Source of the DNA: Megalobrama amblycephala
Lineage: Eukaryota > Chordata > Actinopteri > Cypriniformes > Xenocyprididae
Assembly: GCF_018812025.1 (NCBI RefSeq)
Contig: NC_063049.1
Span: 34,220,447 to 34,284,446 of the forward strand
Direction: 5' to 3'
DNA: 64,000 nucleotides
The translations under genes were made by a program, and so were the position numbers. The notes below the pieces were generated by a model. It was not told the origin of the DNA. It worked only from the letters and a program-made list of their open reading frames with translations, and ran no database searches. Positions 23,648 through 42,400 of this stretch are shown in pieces; the first letter of the stretch is position 1; every line of letters starts with the position of its first letter.

Positions 23648-25342
23648 GTATGTATACTCTTCATCCGCGAGGGTCTGCTTGACAGTCAGCCGTGAAAATG
23701 TTTGCAGTGCGGTCTCTGTGCGCGTGATGAAATGGCAGCATAGAGATAAATATCAGGCCGATTTTAAACTCTACATTTATGTATTAAAATACATTAAAGC
23801 CATTATTAAAATTCAGATGATTTATTAACCTCACGTCAAATTAAATGAGTTGCTGTATCTGTGATTGACAACAGGCAGCCGTGTTGTGCTTGAGTGACAC
23901 ACTGTAAACACAGTCATGTACTTTCAGTTTATTTTGTGATTCATACACGAGTACAAGTTTGCATGCACAAAGCTAAAACTCGATTTTTGTGCCATTTAAA
24001 TCATACGTTTATCCAGTTCATCTGTGTATTATATTTAATCTAGGTTTATGATTGACATGTCAGATGCATATGGACTATTCTGCTTTTTCCTTCTTCACCT
24101 AAACATCTAATGTAGTTTTCGTTTTGCTACAGTCAAGTTTGGCTTGCTCACTGGGTGCATTAAGAGACGATTAACTTTAAAGAAGCTTTGAAACAATATG
24201 TATTGTGAAGAATGCTACACAAATAAGATTGATTTGACAGTCTCTCTCATCTGGTTACATCTGTTAAGTACAAAGGATGCAGGTCATGAATAAAGGTCAT
24301 CTTGTTCTGTGTTTCACACTGTTCATACATTTCCTGGTTTAGTAATTAATCCCAATCAGGTATGTTTGTAGATATGGATATTATTACTATTAATATTTAT
24401 GAGGTCAGTGACATTGATTAGAAAATTACAGCAGGGTTCAATGCGGTTCTAATATTTTTTTTTTTTTTTTTTTTTTTTCAAAATGAAGTGAAACATTGCT
24501 TTACTCGGAATTCAGTCTAAAAAGCCTTAGTGGTTTTCTGAAGTTTGAAACAGAAAAATAGATATGCTATTGTTTATTGATCAATTATAGGATGTTAAGT
24601 TGGACGATTAGTTTTATGTCACTTTTATTTATTTATATAGTGCTTTATACAATACAGATTGTTTCAAGACAACTTCACGGAAATAAACAGGAAAATAGCA
24701 GTGTTAATGTTGCAGAGTTAATCAGTAATGAAATAATTCAGCTATAAAGCAGCTCTGCAGAAAAAATAGTGTCATTGTTCATCTAACTGTAGTTCAAGCT
24801 TTTGTGTTTTCATCCAATAGTGTCAGTACAGTTAGATCAATAATATTTTCTGTATATTTATTGTCTTTTAAGTCCCATTAAACCATTAAGCAATTATGTA
24901 TTACAAACCAATTTGAGTCAACTCATCCAAAATGAGGTGTAAAAACATGAATCTGACATAAAAAGTCAATAGTGCTTCCTTATTAAATTAGTTTATGCTC
25001 CAGTGGCAATTCTGACAATGACTGTTCAAGACATGTCAAGTCAGATTGGGTCATTTCTTCTCTGCCTAGCAGGTGATGAAAATGTTTTTTTGTTTGTTTT
25101 ATGTTTTTTTGCTTGATTGTGCATACAGGCTAGACCAACATTGGGGTCCAAAAGTCTGAGATCACATTGAAAATATCCTTCTTTTTTTTTCTTTTTTTTC
25201 ATTTATACCTGCAAATAAAGTTTTAGGATTTTGAAAAGGTCATATTTCCATTTTCTCAAATTTTGCTGGAGAACATGGATCATCTGGTTCTGCAAGTGCT
25301 TGTCAAAAGGTTTGTTTTCTTAAAACTTGTTGTTTCTCTCAG
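23648..25342. other. Probable znf148 intron 1 (5' UTR intron)
   Basis: AT-rich with a T run (about 24459-24478). At 24630-24760 is ATAGTGCTTTATACAATACAG followed by CAAGACAACTTCACGGAAAT, a motif seen in many fish dispersed repeats. No coding exon recognised. Confidence 0.4.
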
Positions 25343-29308
<3,966 letters not shown>

Positions 29309-29531
29309 AAAAGAGCTTTTAATGATTTGAAGCATTTTAAAGGCACTTTATAGTTCTGTCAGTAAAGGCAATGTGATCTCTGTGCAAATACTTATGATTT
29401 TCCATCTTTAAGCTATCACGCATGTGTGTGAATTAAAGGAGTAGAGTGATATACACATGTTAGATTTCATTATCAGCATTCTAAAGGAGAGTATGAAATA
29501 CTTTTTATGTGTCATTGCATTATTTGTGTAT

Positions 29532-30883
29532 TACAGCTGTGTCCAAAAGTATTGGTTGTGACAAATTTTGTGTTTCGCAAAGTTTGCTGCTTCAGTATTT
29601 GTAGATTATTTTTTCATGTTTCTATGGTATACTGGAAAGGCTTTTATTCATAAAAAACTTTCAATATATACAAAGAGTCAACATTTCCAGTGATGACTCT
29701 GCTTCATAACCTCTGCGTTGCGCTCTGGCCAAATCCTGACTGATGGCGATCCATTCTTGCCTTATTAGTGCTCAGAGTTGATCACAATGTGGGCTTCTGC
29801 TTGTCCACTCGCCTTGTGAGGACTGACCACAGGTTCTCTATGGGATTAAGATCTGAGGAGTTGCCTGGCCACGGATCCAAAATTTCAATGTAATGATCTC
29901 CAAGCCACTTCATTATTGCTCTTGCCTTGTGACATGGTCCTCCATCATGTAAGAAAATGCACTGATCATCACCAAATTGCTCCTTGGTCATTGGGAGAAG
30001 TTGGTCTTGCTGGAAGTTTTGATACCTTTGTTTATTCCTGGGAGTGTTTTTGGCCATAATTTTGAGAGAGCCCACTCTCATGAAAAGCTTCCCCAAACAT
30101 GGATGGTCTCAGGATGCTTCACTGTTGGCACAACACCAGACTCTGTTCTTCTCTGGACAATCGATTTTCCTGATGTCTCAAACAGTCAGAAGGGAGCTTC
30201 ATTAGAGAAAACAACTTTGCAAAAGTCTTCTGCTGTTCAGTCCTTGTAGTGCCTGCAGAATTTCATTCTTTCTTTGGTTTTCTTGGAGAAAAGTGGCTTC
30301 TTTGCTGCCCTTCTTGACACCAGGCCATTGTCCAAAAGTCTTGGCCTCACTGTGTGTGCAGATGCACTCGCCCACCTGTTGCCAATACTGAGCAAAGCTC
30401 TGCACTGATGGTGACACGATTCCATAGCTGACTCCTCAGGAGGAGACGGACACTCTGGGACATCCTGAAGCCTTCACTGCAGTTGAACCTCCTTGAAGGT
30501 CTTGATGATCCGGTAAGTGGTTCTTTCAGGTGCAATATTCTTTGCAGCAATTTCCTTGCATGTTAGGCCATTTTGATGCAAAGCGATGATGGCAGCACGT
30601 CTTTCTTCAAAGGTAACCATTGCTAACACAAGAACACAATGATTGGAAGCACTTCTTCCCTCCTTTTTATAGCAATCGGTCTGCTCTTGTAATCAGAATG
30701 ATTTTACCAACTAGTTTTTGTTCACAATTTCCCATGTGTTGATATGATTAGTGCAATGATGTTAGCTGGTAATTTTGTGCCAGGGCCAAAAAATGGTAAA
30801 AAAAAATTGTTTTTGTGATAAAGTTGGAAGCTTTGCGAAACACAAAATGTATGTCACTGCCAAAACTTTTGGCCATGACTGTA
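29532..30883 (-). mobile_element. Tc1-like transposon with degenerate transposase, 3' of znf148
   Basis: The ends TACAGCTGTGTCCAAAAG (left) and CTTTTGGCCATGACTGTA (right) are inverted repeats running inward to the TTTTGTGTTTCGCAAAG block. The span is 1352 bp, and TA at the borders fits Tc1/mariner insertion. The minus-strand transposase begins at about 30619 (MVTFEERRAAIIALHQNGLT, a helix-turn-helix start) and is broken by stops and frameshifts. The C-terminal part (30096-29782) retains FLHDGGPCHKARA and DLNPIENLW, the second Asp and the final Glu of the catalytic triad. It is inactive by inspection. It lies 220 bp after the znf148 stop, possibly inside the 3' UTR. Confidence 0.85.
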
Positions 30884-33800
30884 CATATGTAGTGCTCGAG
30901 AATGCACTTTGGCTTGCCAAATTAGTGTTAGCCTGTGCATTTCCAAAATCAAGCATTAAAGCTACTACTGCAGTGCTGTTGTAGTAGTCTAAATTGGCTT
31001 CCCCAAGAGAAAATTTTACAAAGATCAGTTCCGATTTGGTCTTTTGTTAGTGTTCAGCTCTACTGCTGAAACAACAGGCTCACCGGACTGACCTAATAAT
31101 ATAGGTCTATAGAAACTACCCTAACTTAGCATTACAATCAATTTGTTTTGTATTTAATTAGTTTTGTAACATGTTGTCTGGAGAGGTACTGAAAGGACCT
31201 TACTTGAGTAAGGCACTTACCTCTGGGTTGTTCCTCTTTGTGATTAATGTACTTTTGGTTTAAAAAATGACAAGTAACATTTTTCACTCCCCTGTTGATG
31301 TAAGCTAAATGTATTTAATCTTTTTGAGCATTTAAATATGTTGGAATGTTTTTTTTGTTTTGTTTTGTTTTTTAATATATATATTATTTTTGCTTTCACT
31401 GCTCCCTGAAAGATTCTCTCCAAGGCACGTCTATTTCGTTTAGAGTAATCTGCAGGTTTTGTCATACTGAGTTTGTATGGACCTAGCCCATAATTCTATA
31501 TAATGAGATTATATAGTCATGAAATATTGTTTGCACATTTCTCCTAAGGTTATTGGATCAAAACAATAGAACCATTAGAGACTGTCTTGCCAATCAGATT
31601 TGAGCTGAACATGGGGAACAAGTTATCTGTAGAAGTTTTGTTTTAACATATCCCGCATTTTGGGAATGCAGTTTTAGCAATTGTCCAGGGAAACGGCACT
31701 AACAGGTATGCACTTTTTCATCTGTTATTATCATTAGGCTGACTTAGTTCTTGACTCAATGGTTAGTGCATTTCATCACTTTGATTTTCATTTGTTCAGT
31801 CTGTTTTCTTGAGTTTCCAGATGCACTCATGATCTGATAAATACTACCCATTAAATAGCATGTTGAGCTCATGGGCCCTTTTTGTTATTGTTTTAAAGCA
31901 CTTTTCAATACCCACCTTCCCTCTACATAATGTACAAATCTGATATAACTGATATCAGTCTTGAGTGAAATCAAGAAAGATGATTTAAGAATGTATGGCC
32001 TGAGATAATATTTTTATGATTTTTCTTTGTCTCAAAACACCCATACATTGATGTCTTTGCATCACTCGCTGTTACTTATTAGATTAATATAGAACAAAAA
32101 ATAGTGTAATATTTGGTACAGTTGAACTAATATGTATATGTACACATAACATTTGTTTATTGCACATCTCTCTTTGTTAGCTTAACTAATCATGTAAATT
32201 AAAAGCTTTGTTTCTGTTTTCTCAGATTATGGAAATTTACCTGCTTGCCCCATAACTGTATCTTGATTAATCTTAGGTTTATGATTTTTAATAGTTGTAT
32301 CATGCCAAGCTGTACACTCATTTGATTTCTTTGTAAATCATTTAAAAAAAAAAAAAAAAAAGTAAATTGTTGAATGGTTGTATGAACAATTTACACAGAT
32401 TCGTTCTGCTCTGCTTTTTTTCATAGTCGGCATGTTCTGGGTGTCAAAGACATTTACTGTGCTTTTGATTATGGTTTATTTTATGTGCCTAAACATTCCT
32501 TTATTGTTTCTTTATTTTTACATGTTGTAAATAGGTTGTATATTTTAAGTTCTGCATTTTGCTGTTGGAGTGTAGTACATAGAGAGAGTGCAACAAGATT
32601 TAAGAATATTTGCTGCCATTTCGGTTTACTCATTCCCATAGTCCCTGATGGCTCTCAGCACAACTTTTGTGACAAAATCAAGTTTGTGTTCTTGTTTGTG
32701 AAATTAAAAATGTACTGTCCTCTCTATGGATTTCATCTGAATGCAGTTTTAATTATTACAATCTGATTACAAGAGCTTGTATGGATCTTACACCCTCAGA
32801 GGATGACTTTTTAGGATATTATTTATCATTTCAATATCATGTGTTACCTGCATTATAAATATTTAATCAATAATTACTGCTACAGATGCTCCAGAATTGA
32901 CAAAAATGAAATGATAATTTAAGGGAAGATCGTAATGCTTTATTTTCATGTAGTAAATTGTGTGATGTTTTTTGTAAGCTCAGTTGCTGTAAGAAATACG
33001 GTCATAATCCATATCCAGACTCACGACTGTTGTCCTTTTTAATTGATTGGTTATTTTGAGCATCAAAATCTCATGGTGTATCTGATGGTGGATCATTGTT
33101 TTCTTCAAAGTTTAATTAGAATGGAAAACTGAAATGTTTTATTTAGTAAGAGAGCTCTTCTAAATAGTTTTAGACATTTAATTTTATTGGGGAGTGCATG
33201 TCCTCTGACTGTCTTTGTACACTGGTTATATTTTTATATGTATCCATTTTATTGTAGCCGAATTATTTCCATAGAATATACTCTAATGCAATACTTTGCC
33301 TAAGACTTGGAGAAAAAGTTCTGATTGGATGTTTTTGATTGCGTGCCTCTTGTTGTGTAATATTAAATTTCCAAATACATCAAGTTGTTGAGTGCTATTT
33401 CCTTGCGTCTTGATCCACATCACAGGAATAGTTTGCCCCTAAGCGCTACTGTGTGAATCTCATGAAACCAGTCAAGAAACACAAACAAAACAAACCAAGA
33501 AATATGTTTTTCTTACAGTTAATAGTCTTTATGACTTTAAGATTTTTGGTATTTTGACAGTTTCAGCACATTTCCTCCTGTGAGGCTACAAAAATGGTTT
33601 TAATCGTTTATGTATAGGGTTGATACATGGCTAAAATTAAAGTGATCTTATAGTGATTTTAATATGACTTTATATGATAAAAGTCAGCTAGCTGGTAATA
33701 GAAATGATCACAGAAAATGTCAATATGGACACAGAACAGTGAGGTAATTTACACTGAAAACACACACCTGAGGTGGCGCTGATAGAACACATTTGTTTAA

Positions 33801-34199
33801 TGACGTTTATTGCACACGTAGCGTTTCCATTAATAACAGCGGCAAACAGACAGCTGTTAGGTTACTCAAATATATAACTTTACTGGCTATATTAAATAAT
33901 TAGAAAATTAATCAAGCGATTTTAATTGCTAGCTATACTAAAACACTGTCGTGATCTGTATTCCCTCGAGGGAACAGTGATATTGAAAACATCTTACCGA
34001 CGTAAGTTTAGTGTTTACATGACGTCCTCTGCGTAAACGAACCGTTTTTGACTAATGCGGCACAATTTAGTAAGTTATCTCATTATCCAAAAAGCAAAAC
34101 TTTTTTAAAAATAATGTTTACTGAAGTTTAGGCCTACGTAAAAGAATAGTGGAATCTAAACGAACCGTTCAAAAGAATCGATTCACGGAAATGAGTTGG
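30884..34199. other. Spacer between znf148 and slc12a8 (may include long znf148 3' UTR)
   Basis: AT-rich unique DNA with few CpG and no supported frame. An ATTAAA at about 33363 followed by T/G-rich sequence could be a distal polyadenylation site. Positions 33750-34199 become less AT-rich toward the slc12a8 start. No repeats with clear ends recognised. Confidence 0.35.
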
Positions 34200-34281
34200 A
34201 CCACTCAAGCACTCAGGTGTGTCCGTGGCTCTCTCACATTCTCCACCTGCTGCTGCATCCGGGAGCATATCGCGATTACAG
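34200..34281 (+). other. slc12a8: Probable non-coding first exon of slc12a8
   Basis: A moderately GC-rich stretch ends in a good donor, TACAG|GTATGT, at 34281. The next acceptor, CTTTTAG at 34661, opens the exon that holds the slc12a8 ATG at 34695. An ATG at 34149 reads through this stretch, but after splicing it is out of frame with the transporter and stops soon, so this exon is best seen as 5' UTR with a short upstream reading frame. The 5' boundary is a guess. Confidence 0.4.
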
Positions 34282-34694
34282 GTATGTGTGCGATTGTCTT
34301 TATGATTAACCAAGGAATTTACAGTTCAACAATTTCACAAAACAACATTTTGTTCGTTTATTTAGGGCCGCTGGCGTTTTTGCACTGTATAACTTTGGTA
34401 AAACACAGTCAGTACCACACAAGTTAGTCACGTGAACTTCAAATACTTAGTTTGCCTTTTATCTTAAATATTTGAATGTTGTTCAAATGCTGAATATGAT
34501 TTGCCTGTCGATTGCTAGTAGTTCCCAATGTGTCACATATTAACAGACAGCTTTTGTTGGCTTTAATGTATTTAAGCTACGTGGCCATCGCCTAGTTGGC
34601 AAATGTTGTTAAATTGCCTTTGTAAGGCAATGTTTGTATATACTAAAGTCTTTACTTTTAGATCCAGCTACTGTAATCTTGCCCAAGAGGGAGC

Positions 34695-37600
34695 ATGAGT
34701 CCTCAAGAATTATTCCATGAAGACGCACAGGTAATGTCCTATCTGTAAGTTTTGCCATACAAATGGAATAAATGGAAAAGTTTGCAATAAATGAAAAACC
34801 ATGAGTTCAAGACCTGTTATTTTTACCTTGGGTGGTGGATCTGACACTAATGGTGAATTATTTAGATTTGAGTGACACTGGTTTGTGTAGGGTTCCCAGA
34901 GTAATGCTCAACCTTGGTGGAAGGTGCAGCTCTTCGTCTGGGAACCTGTTCTTTTCGGCACCTGGGATGGAGTCTTCACTACCTGCATGATCAACATTTT
35001 TGGGGTGGTGCTCTTTTTACGGACTGGCTGGCTTGTGGTAAATTATGTTTTATTACAGATTTCCAGATGAATTTTGTGTATATGTGTATCAGACAATCTA
35101 TTTAAATAACATTCCAGTCTTTTAGAACATATCTCATGTCTTTGCTGCTATTAAATGGGGATCAAATGGAAATGTTAATTCTCTTTTTCCATATGATCAT
35201 CTTTAGGGTAACACAGGTGTGTTGCTGGGCATGCTTCTGGTGTCCATGGTGGTATTGGTCGCTGTGATTACGGTGATGTCAGGTGTCGGTGTGTGTGAGT
35301 GTTGCAGCGTGGGTAACGGTGGGGTCTACTCCATGATCTCCACTGTGCTCGGAGGGAGGGTTGGAGGAACTGTGGGGCTCTTGTATGTGTTTGGACAGGT
35401 GAGCAGCTCTACATTATTTTATATTGCATATACAGTAGGTGGTCAGTTCACTGATTCTAACTTTGGTGACAATCTTGTGTCTTGTTGGCAGTGTGTGGCT
35501 GGAGCGATGTACATCACTGGTTTCGCAGAGTCCATTGCACAGGTGCTGAGCTTACAGAGCATGTGGGCAGTGAGGGGCATCTCTGTGGCCGTTCTGCTTG
35601 GCCTTCTTGGGATTAATCTGGCCGGGGTGAAATGGATTATACGCCTTCAGTTGGTTCTGCTGGGGATTTTAGCTATGTCCACTCTGGATTTTGTCATCGG
35701 GACATTTAGTCATCTAGATCCAGGTGAGCTATCGTGAATGCCAATGACATCAGGGCTCATTTGCAATGAGATAAACCAAGAGTATCGAGTTCAACATGTG
35801 CTATGTATATTAAGGTATAGCTAGGTTTTGCGTTTTTAACTGGAAGTCTTTGATGAAACCAACACCGTAGATCCCATATTCAGCTTATATTCAGCAAAAT
35901 GAAATGATCAATTTCTGGCACAGTCCTATATAAGTTCATGTATTTATTAAAATGCAAAATAAAACCATTACTATACCATAAAGTAGTGCTTTAGGAAGAT
36001 ATTCTTGCCCTGCAGTGTTGTTTTCACAGACCCTACAAAACAGTGCCTGCCTTTCTCATATTGACATTTCTTTCTTTGCACATTTCCTGGCAAACCTGCC
36101 AGACGAGGATATAGTTCAAGTCATTTTGTATGCTAAATTTGGTGTTCTTTTTCTTTTACCAGCATACATTTCTCTTATTTCTATAATTCTCTTGTTTCAC
36201 AAGTTCTTATTTCTGTATTTTTATGTGCTTGATATGCATTTATTGTGGTAGTTGAAAAGTATTTGAATTCAGCTCGCAAGTAACAGAACATATTCACTAC
36301 TGTTCAAAAGTTTGGGGTCGGTAAGATTTTTCTTTTTTCATATCAAGAAATCAATACTTTTATTCAGCAAGAATGTATTAAATTGATCAAAAATTACAGT
36401 GAAGAATTTTAGATAGTTACAATGCATTTCTATTTTAAATGGAAACTTCATTTGAGTCTTGATCTGTTTTCAAAATTTACAATAAAAATAAATGTTTCTT
36501 GAGCACCAAATCAACATATTAGAATGATTTCTGAAGGATCATGTGACAATGAAAGACTGGAGTAATGATGCTGAAAATTCAGCTTTGCCATCAAAGAAAT
36601 ATATTACATTTTAAAATAGAAATGTTTTTTTTATTTGTAATATTTCACAATAGTACTGTTTACTGTAGTTTTTGACCAAAGAATTGCTGCCTTGTGAGCA
36701 TAAGAGGCTTCTTCTAAAAACATTAAAAAAACTTACTGAGCACAATTGAACAGTAGTGTATGTAATTCTATTTAAATATTATCTGTGTGACTATAGATAT
36801 TGCTTGTATGTTCTCATTTAAAAGTTGTCCTCTGATGGTCATATGTGTTCTATATGTATATGTGTGTGTGAGAGAGAGAGTTGATCATACAGAACTCCAG
36901 TTATGAGGTCACGTGTCCTTGCAACAACTGTCCAGTAGGTGTCAGGGTAACATAAATGTAGCTTTGTCCCATGACCCAAACAATGCTATCCTGTGTGTTT
37001 TTAAAAAAGTATTTTTGATATATGTATTATAATGGCAATTTACATGTATTTATTATTTATCAGTTTCAGTTTTTACCATGAAACCATTTAGGCTTGACAA
37101 ACAGTGCAAGATTTTGCATACCAGTTCCAGGTTGTGATCTGGCATTGACAGAATAAGCATTAAGCTAGTTAGACCTCCAACAACAGCTCTGCATCTGCTG
37201 GAAGGGGCGCACAAGCTTGCATGCTTATAGTCTACTAGGAATTTGTTAGATGTTATTCCAGTTTCTAAAGTTCTCCCAAGCTATAATCACAGATATTTGA
37301 GCTCTGTCACACATTTTATATTTTTAGGGCATTTAAATCTGCTTGTACTTAAAGTTTCACTGCATGAAGTGAGCATATGTAAATCATGAGAGAGGGTAAA
37401 ATCTCTTTTATAAGACTATTATGGGGGTATACTTAGTTGTAAGTTCAATTTAATATAGGTTTATAATAGCAACTAATCTTCCTGCAACAATTTACATGAG
37501 ATATCTAATAGTCACTTGCTCTAAGGACAAGTATGCAGGCATTCTTAGTCCATTGTAATTTTTTAATTTTTTTGGCTGCCCACTTCAGAGGAGGTCAGTA

Positions 37601-39364
37601 TGTACTTTCACACTGGGTTTGCAGGAAATCCATCCCAACACTTCCTGTTCTCCTGATTACTGGTTTCCTGTCCAGAGAGGAGGCAAGACTCAAGGAAAGA
37701 TGGTGTTCTCACTCTCGCTCTCTCTACAGAGAAAGTCACACTCGTTGGGTGTAATGGACTGAATATGAGACATTACCCTTTAACTGCTGCTACTGCGGCT
37801 GTCGTCTTGCTCTGATCTCTTTTAGGAGCTGGACTTGGGCTGCAGTGTGCACTGCCAGTGGGAAAAGGAGGTGCTGGTTCCTCCAGGTTTTTCCAATTAA
37901 GCTTTGTGGTTATAAAGTGATCTCACCATTGGCACAGCTCCAGGGGGTTGCACGATTTAGGCCGGGCGCCGCATGGGCTGGTTACCTGCCAGTGGCAGGA
38001 AAAAGGAGCTGCTGTGCAGATGTGTTTACAGTTTGATAATGCTGTTAATCACGTAGTCAAGGCCAGGTGGTCAGCACAAAGAAAGCTTCATAACCTTGAT
38101 GATATAGAGATCTCAACACATCCATATTCCATGGCAATTTAAAGGGATATTTCACCCTAAAATTGGACTGTTTGTCTTTCATAAGCTGTATGATTTTCTT
38201 TCTTATGTGGAACTTAATAGGTATTTTGAAGTACTCTTCTTATATAATAATAGCGAATAAAGACTGGGGCTTTCAAGCTTTAATAAGGACACAAAACCAC
38301 GTTAAAAAAATAATCAAAGAAGTTCATATGACTCATGCACTATATTGCAATACTTAAAGGGTTAGTTCACCCAAAAATGAAAAACGCGTTCATCAGCGAA
38401 TATAAACAGAAACTAAACCATACATTCTTGATGAGCGAGGTCAAACCTCATTGCGTAACACACGACAATGATCCTCTCATGTCAAGCAAGCATGCTTGAG
38501 CTTACATTTACCATATCTGATGTGTGCGTTGATGAATGTTTATATGTGAATAAAAGCCTAAATTAAATCTGTTCATCATATAATGAAATATCTTCATTTG
38601 TGTTTTGAAGATGGCCGAAAGTCTTACAGACATGAGCCAGGGTGGTGAGTAAATGACTAACCCTTTAAGTCATTTGATAGATTTATTTGTGAGGAACAGA
38701 CTGGCATTTCAGTCATTATTTACTGAAAATATTGCCCTCCAGTGAGATGGTACGACTGCGACCAAATTGAGTGAGTTAAAGGGATATTTCACCCAAAAAT
38801 GAAAATTCTATCATTTACTCCCCCTAAAGTTCTTCCAAACCTGTATACATTTCTTTATGCAGTACCCCCCCCCCCCCCCCATTGACTACCATAGTAGGAA
38901 AAAAAAAAAATACTACTGCAGTCAATGGGGGGCAAAATCTGCTTGGTCTTTGTTCATGTTTTTCTATGAATGACGACACTCTTTATTATTTCTTTTTACT
39001 GGCACAAAGCTAAAATTGTATGACTTCAGAAGACTTGGAAATATAGTGCACGAGTCATATGGACATCATTAATTGTACATTTTATGGTGCTTTTTCATGT
39101 TTTGGAGCCTGAAAGTCCCAGTCCTCATTCACTTTGGAAGAGTACGTCTAGGATATTTAAATGATAAAGAAGGAGGTCACATATTGTTTTTTTTTTTTGT
39201 GAACTACGCATTTAAGGCCAACAAGGCTGAAGAAAGCTTAGGGGCTGAGCACATATCTTGGTTGTGAAATAATTCTTGGTAAAGGACATGTTTGAATTAT
39301 ACACCCAATCTACCATTGGGCACCAGTGTGCCTAGGCTCATGTAGCCAGAAGGGGAGAAGAGTG

Positions 39365-39400
<36 letters not shown>

Positions 39401-42400
39401 TAGTACTGCTACCTACTGCAATGTTTTGTCAAATCATTTGAAAATGTTATTGCTGGAAAAGGTGAAGAAAATGTGAGGACAATCCTCTAGAGTGTTCATA
39501 CCATTGCAGTGAGCGCATTTGTGCTAGATTTAAAAAAAATGAGAGCACCTCCTAGTTCTGTCCCTTTCCTCCTGCCTGTTACCACATAAGAGGAGCTGTA
39601 AGAAGAGCTTTCCTACTGTAGACATTTAGACTGTTATTGTTGCAAATACTGTTGTTTGGAAGATATTGCTGTATTATAACACTTAGATTTCATGTGGAAA
39701 AAATGAAACTGAAACTGAATCATTTAACTTATCTCCTCAGAATTAGCTTGATTTTCACTCGCATAATAATTAGTTTTGTGAAGGTATGATGTTTGTGTTT
39801 TGTAGGATCTGCTCTGTTTTCCTCAGCTCTAAACTCAAAGACACTCTATTTAAGCGGCCAGAGTTGGACAGGAAACTGACATGCGCTCATAGTTTTGGGT
39901 TAAGGGTGTTGACCGGGCTCACCCACATTTTTGGCCTGAGACAAAAGAGCAGACAGGAAGCAGATCCGAGTTCTTCACTAGAAGAGTCCACATCATCACT
40001 TCCTCTTCCAAATCTTCAGATCAGAAGGACTCTCACTATAAATATCCAAACTGCAATCAAAATGCTTCGAAAGGTGGTAGGGAGGGCAACAGTAATGCCC
40101 CTGCTCTTATCCGCTGTGTCAGTACGGCCTGTACTTCATGCTTATATGAAGAAGTATGTTTTTATCTCAGGGAATGACATTTCTTTACATGCATGAGTCA
40201 ATACACAATATATGCGGTTTAATTTTTTTATTGGGTTTGACACCAAACTGTTACATGTGCTACTGTTCAAAAATTGGGAGTTGTTTTTGAAAGTCTCACC
40301 AAGACTGCATTTATTTGAGCAAAAATAAAGTAATAAGTAATGCTGTGAAGTATTATTACAATTTAAAATAACTATTTTCTATTTTAATGTATGTTAAAAT
40401 GGTATTATGGCAAAGTTGAATTTTACATATTCTTACATATTACATTCATATTTCAGGATTCCTTGATGAATAGAAAGTTCAAAAGCACAATTTATTTATT
40501 TTGCAACAAAGTCTTTACTGTCAATTTTAAACAATTTCATGCAATCTTGATGAATATTAGTATTAAATTAAAAAAAATCTTAATGAACCCGAACTTTTGA
40601 ATGGCAGTGTAACTGAAGGTTGTTTAGATCAAGAGATGCAAACTAGACTACGTCAAAGCCTTTATTCTTGCACTTGCTATTCCAAAAACAGCTTAACATA
40701 GCTTTAGGAAAGTTCAAAAATCAAGATAATTATGTAAAGATAATGCATATGATGTGTTGCTTTTTTCCCCCCTACTTGTGTGTTATAATTGGAGTACTTT
40801 TATCTGTTATTTCTAAGGCTGCGTATACCTAAACTTTCTTTATGCACTTCCTCTCTTCCTCTTTCTCCTGATCATCTCTATTGTGTCTTATTCTCTTTCT
40901 AGCTCTCTCACTTTGTAGCCAAGAAACTGTGAAGTGTAGGAACAGGCAGGGCTTCTGAAAGGGTGGTGACTTCCTTTTGGATAAACATGTCATTAATCCA
41001 AGAGAACGCATTCTTTCCCATCACAAGATAACCAAGAGGGAAATGGATCATGCTCTTACATAGCCAGGGCCCTGTAGATCTCTCTCTGGATGAGTACCTC
41101 CCCCCTCCCCAACCCACCGCCATCTTTCTTTCTTAAGGGGCCTCAAGATAACTTAAAATGATTTAAAATAAGACAAAACTAGCATTAAAATATGCCAAAA
41201 AGACTAAAAAAAAACAACAACTTGAGGGCTGCATGATTTATCGCACGATACGAAAAATAACATTGAATTTAAATGCGATTATCTCTTAAACGCAATTCTT
41301 AGTGCGATTATGAAATCGCAAAGGCTGCGCTTTATTTTTTGTGTGCAGCTTATCAATGAAGTATGGCTCCAAATGCTAATCCATCTGAAAGCACTGCGAG
41401 TTTGAGTCGCTTATAATGTACATTTGAAAAGAGAAGCATTTATTAACATCTTGTCCAACAAAAGACAACATTTAATAACGTTTTTACTCCAAACTCACTT
41501 CATAACAACAGCTGAGCATCCTTCTGTGAATTGATGTGGCTTCTTACACAAAATAAGGCAGTCGTGTGTTTATTAGTCATGTTTATTCAATCAAAGCGTT
41601 TCAGTCTTCTGTTCTATTCAGCTACAGCGATATGATGTTATCTTCTTCTGCGGCAGGGCATATTTAGAGTTTCTGCGCAAGAACGCCCTCTGGCTTTCAG
41701 ATGGAGAAGCATTTACTACTGCTCACAGAGCCTTACAGCTCTGACAAGCTGCGCATAAAATAATCGCAGCCTTCCCCAAATCACGTGCGGTTTAATCGCG
41801 ATAAATCATGCAGCCCTAAAATTCGCCTCATGAGCAACATTTTCTTTTCTTTCAAGAACAAAGGTTCCGCTGGACTTGGAAAAAACCTGTGCATATCTCA
41901 TATATATATAATATATATGAGGTGTCAAGTGTTTTTTTTTTCCCCTTCTTTTTTGGCCTTTGAAGTGGGGGGCCTTGGAGAAAATGTTAGCTTCGTGTAA
42001 GCTTTCGTGAAACAAAATTCTTTGCTGAAAATGCATTATTTGCTGAAAAATGTTCTCTCCTGTATCTTCATATTATCCATAAATGATATGTGAAAGATTA
42101 TCAGTGAAAAACTACACAGCAAAATCCCCAGAGTTAAATCAACTCTGCTCAGATTACATATGGTCCCTCTCTACTTTAGAGTTAAAGTTAATGAGATAAT
42201 TAAGTGATCTATTAAGTTATGATTGAGCATTAGTGATGAACACCTGCTGTTAACAAGCAGAATCACTGAAGAGAAACACAAGAACTACAACTGACTTCAG
42301 CCACAGCCTTAGATGAAATCAACTGAAGATAAAAGACATAAAATCTCTCATGATCTGATTAAACAACTCCACAAACAGCATGCTATCTCATTAACTTTAA

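Noticed and set aside
34149..34427. Frame of 92 codons at the start of slc12a8
   Set aside because: It crosses a good donor at 34281, and after splicing it is out of frame with the transporter; treated as 5' UTR with a short upstream frame.
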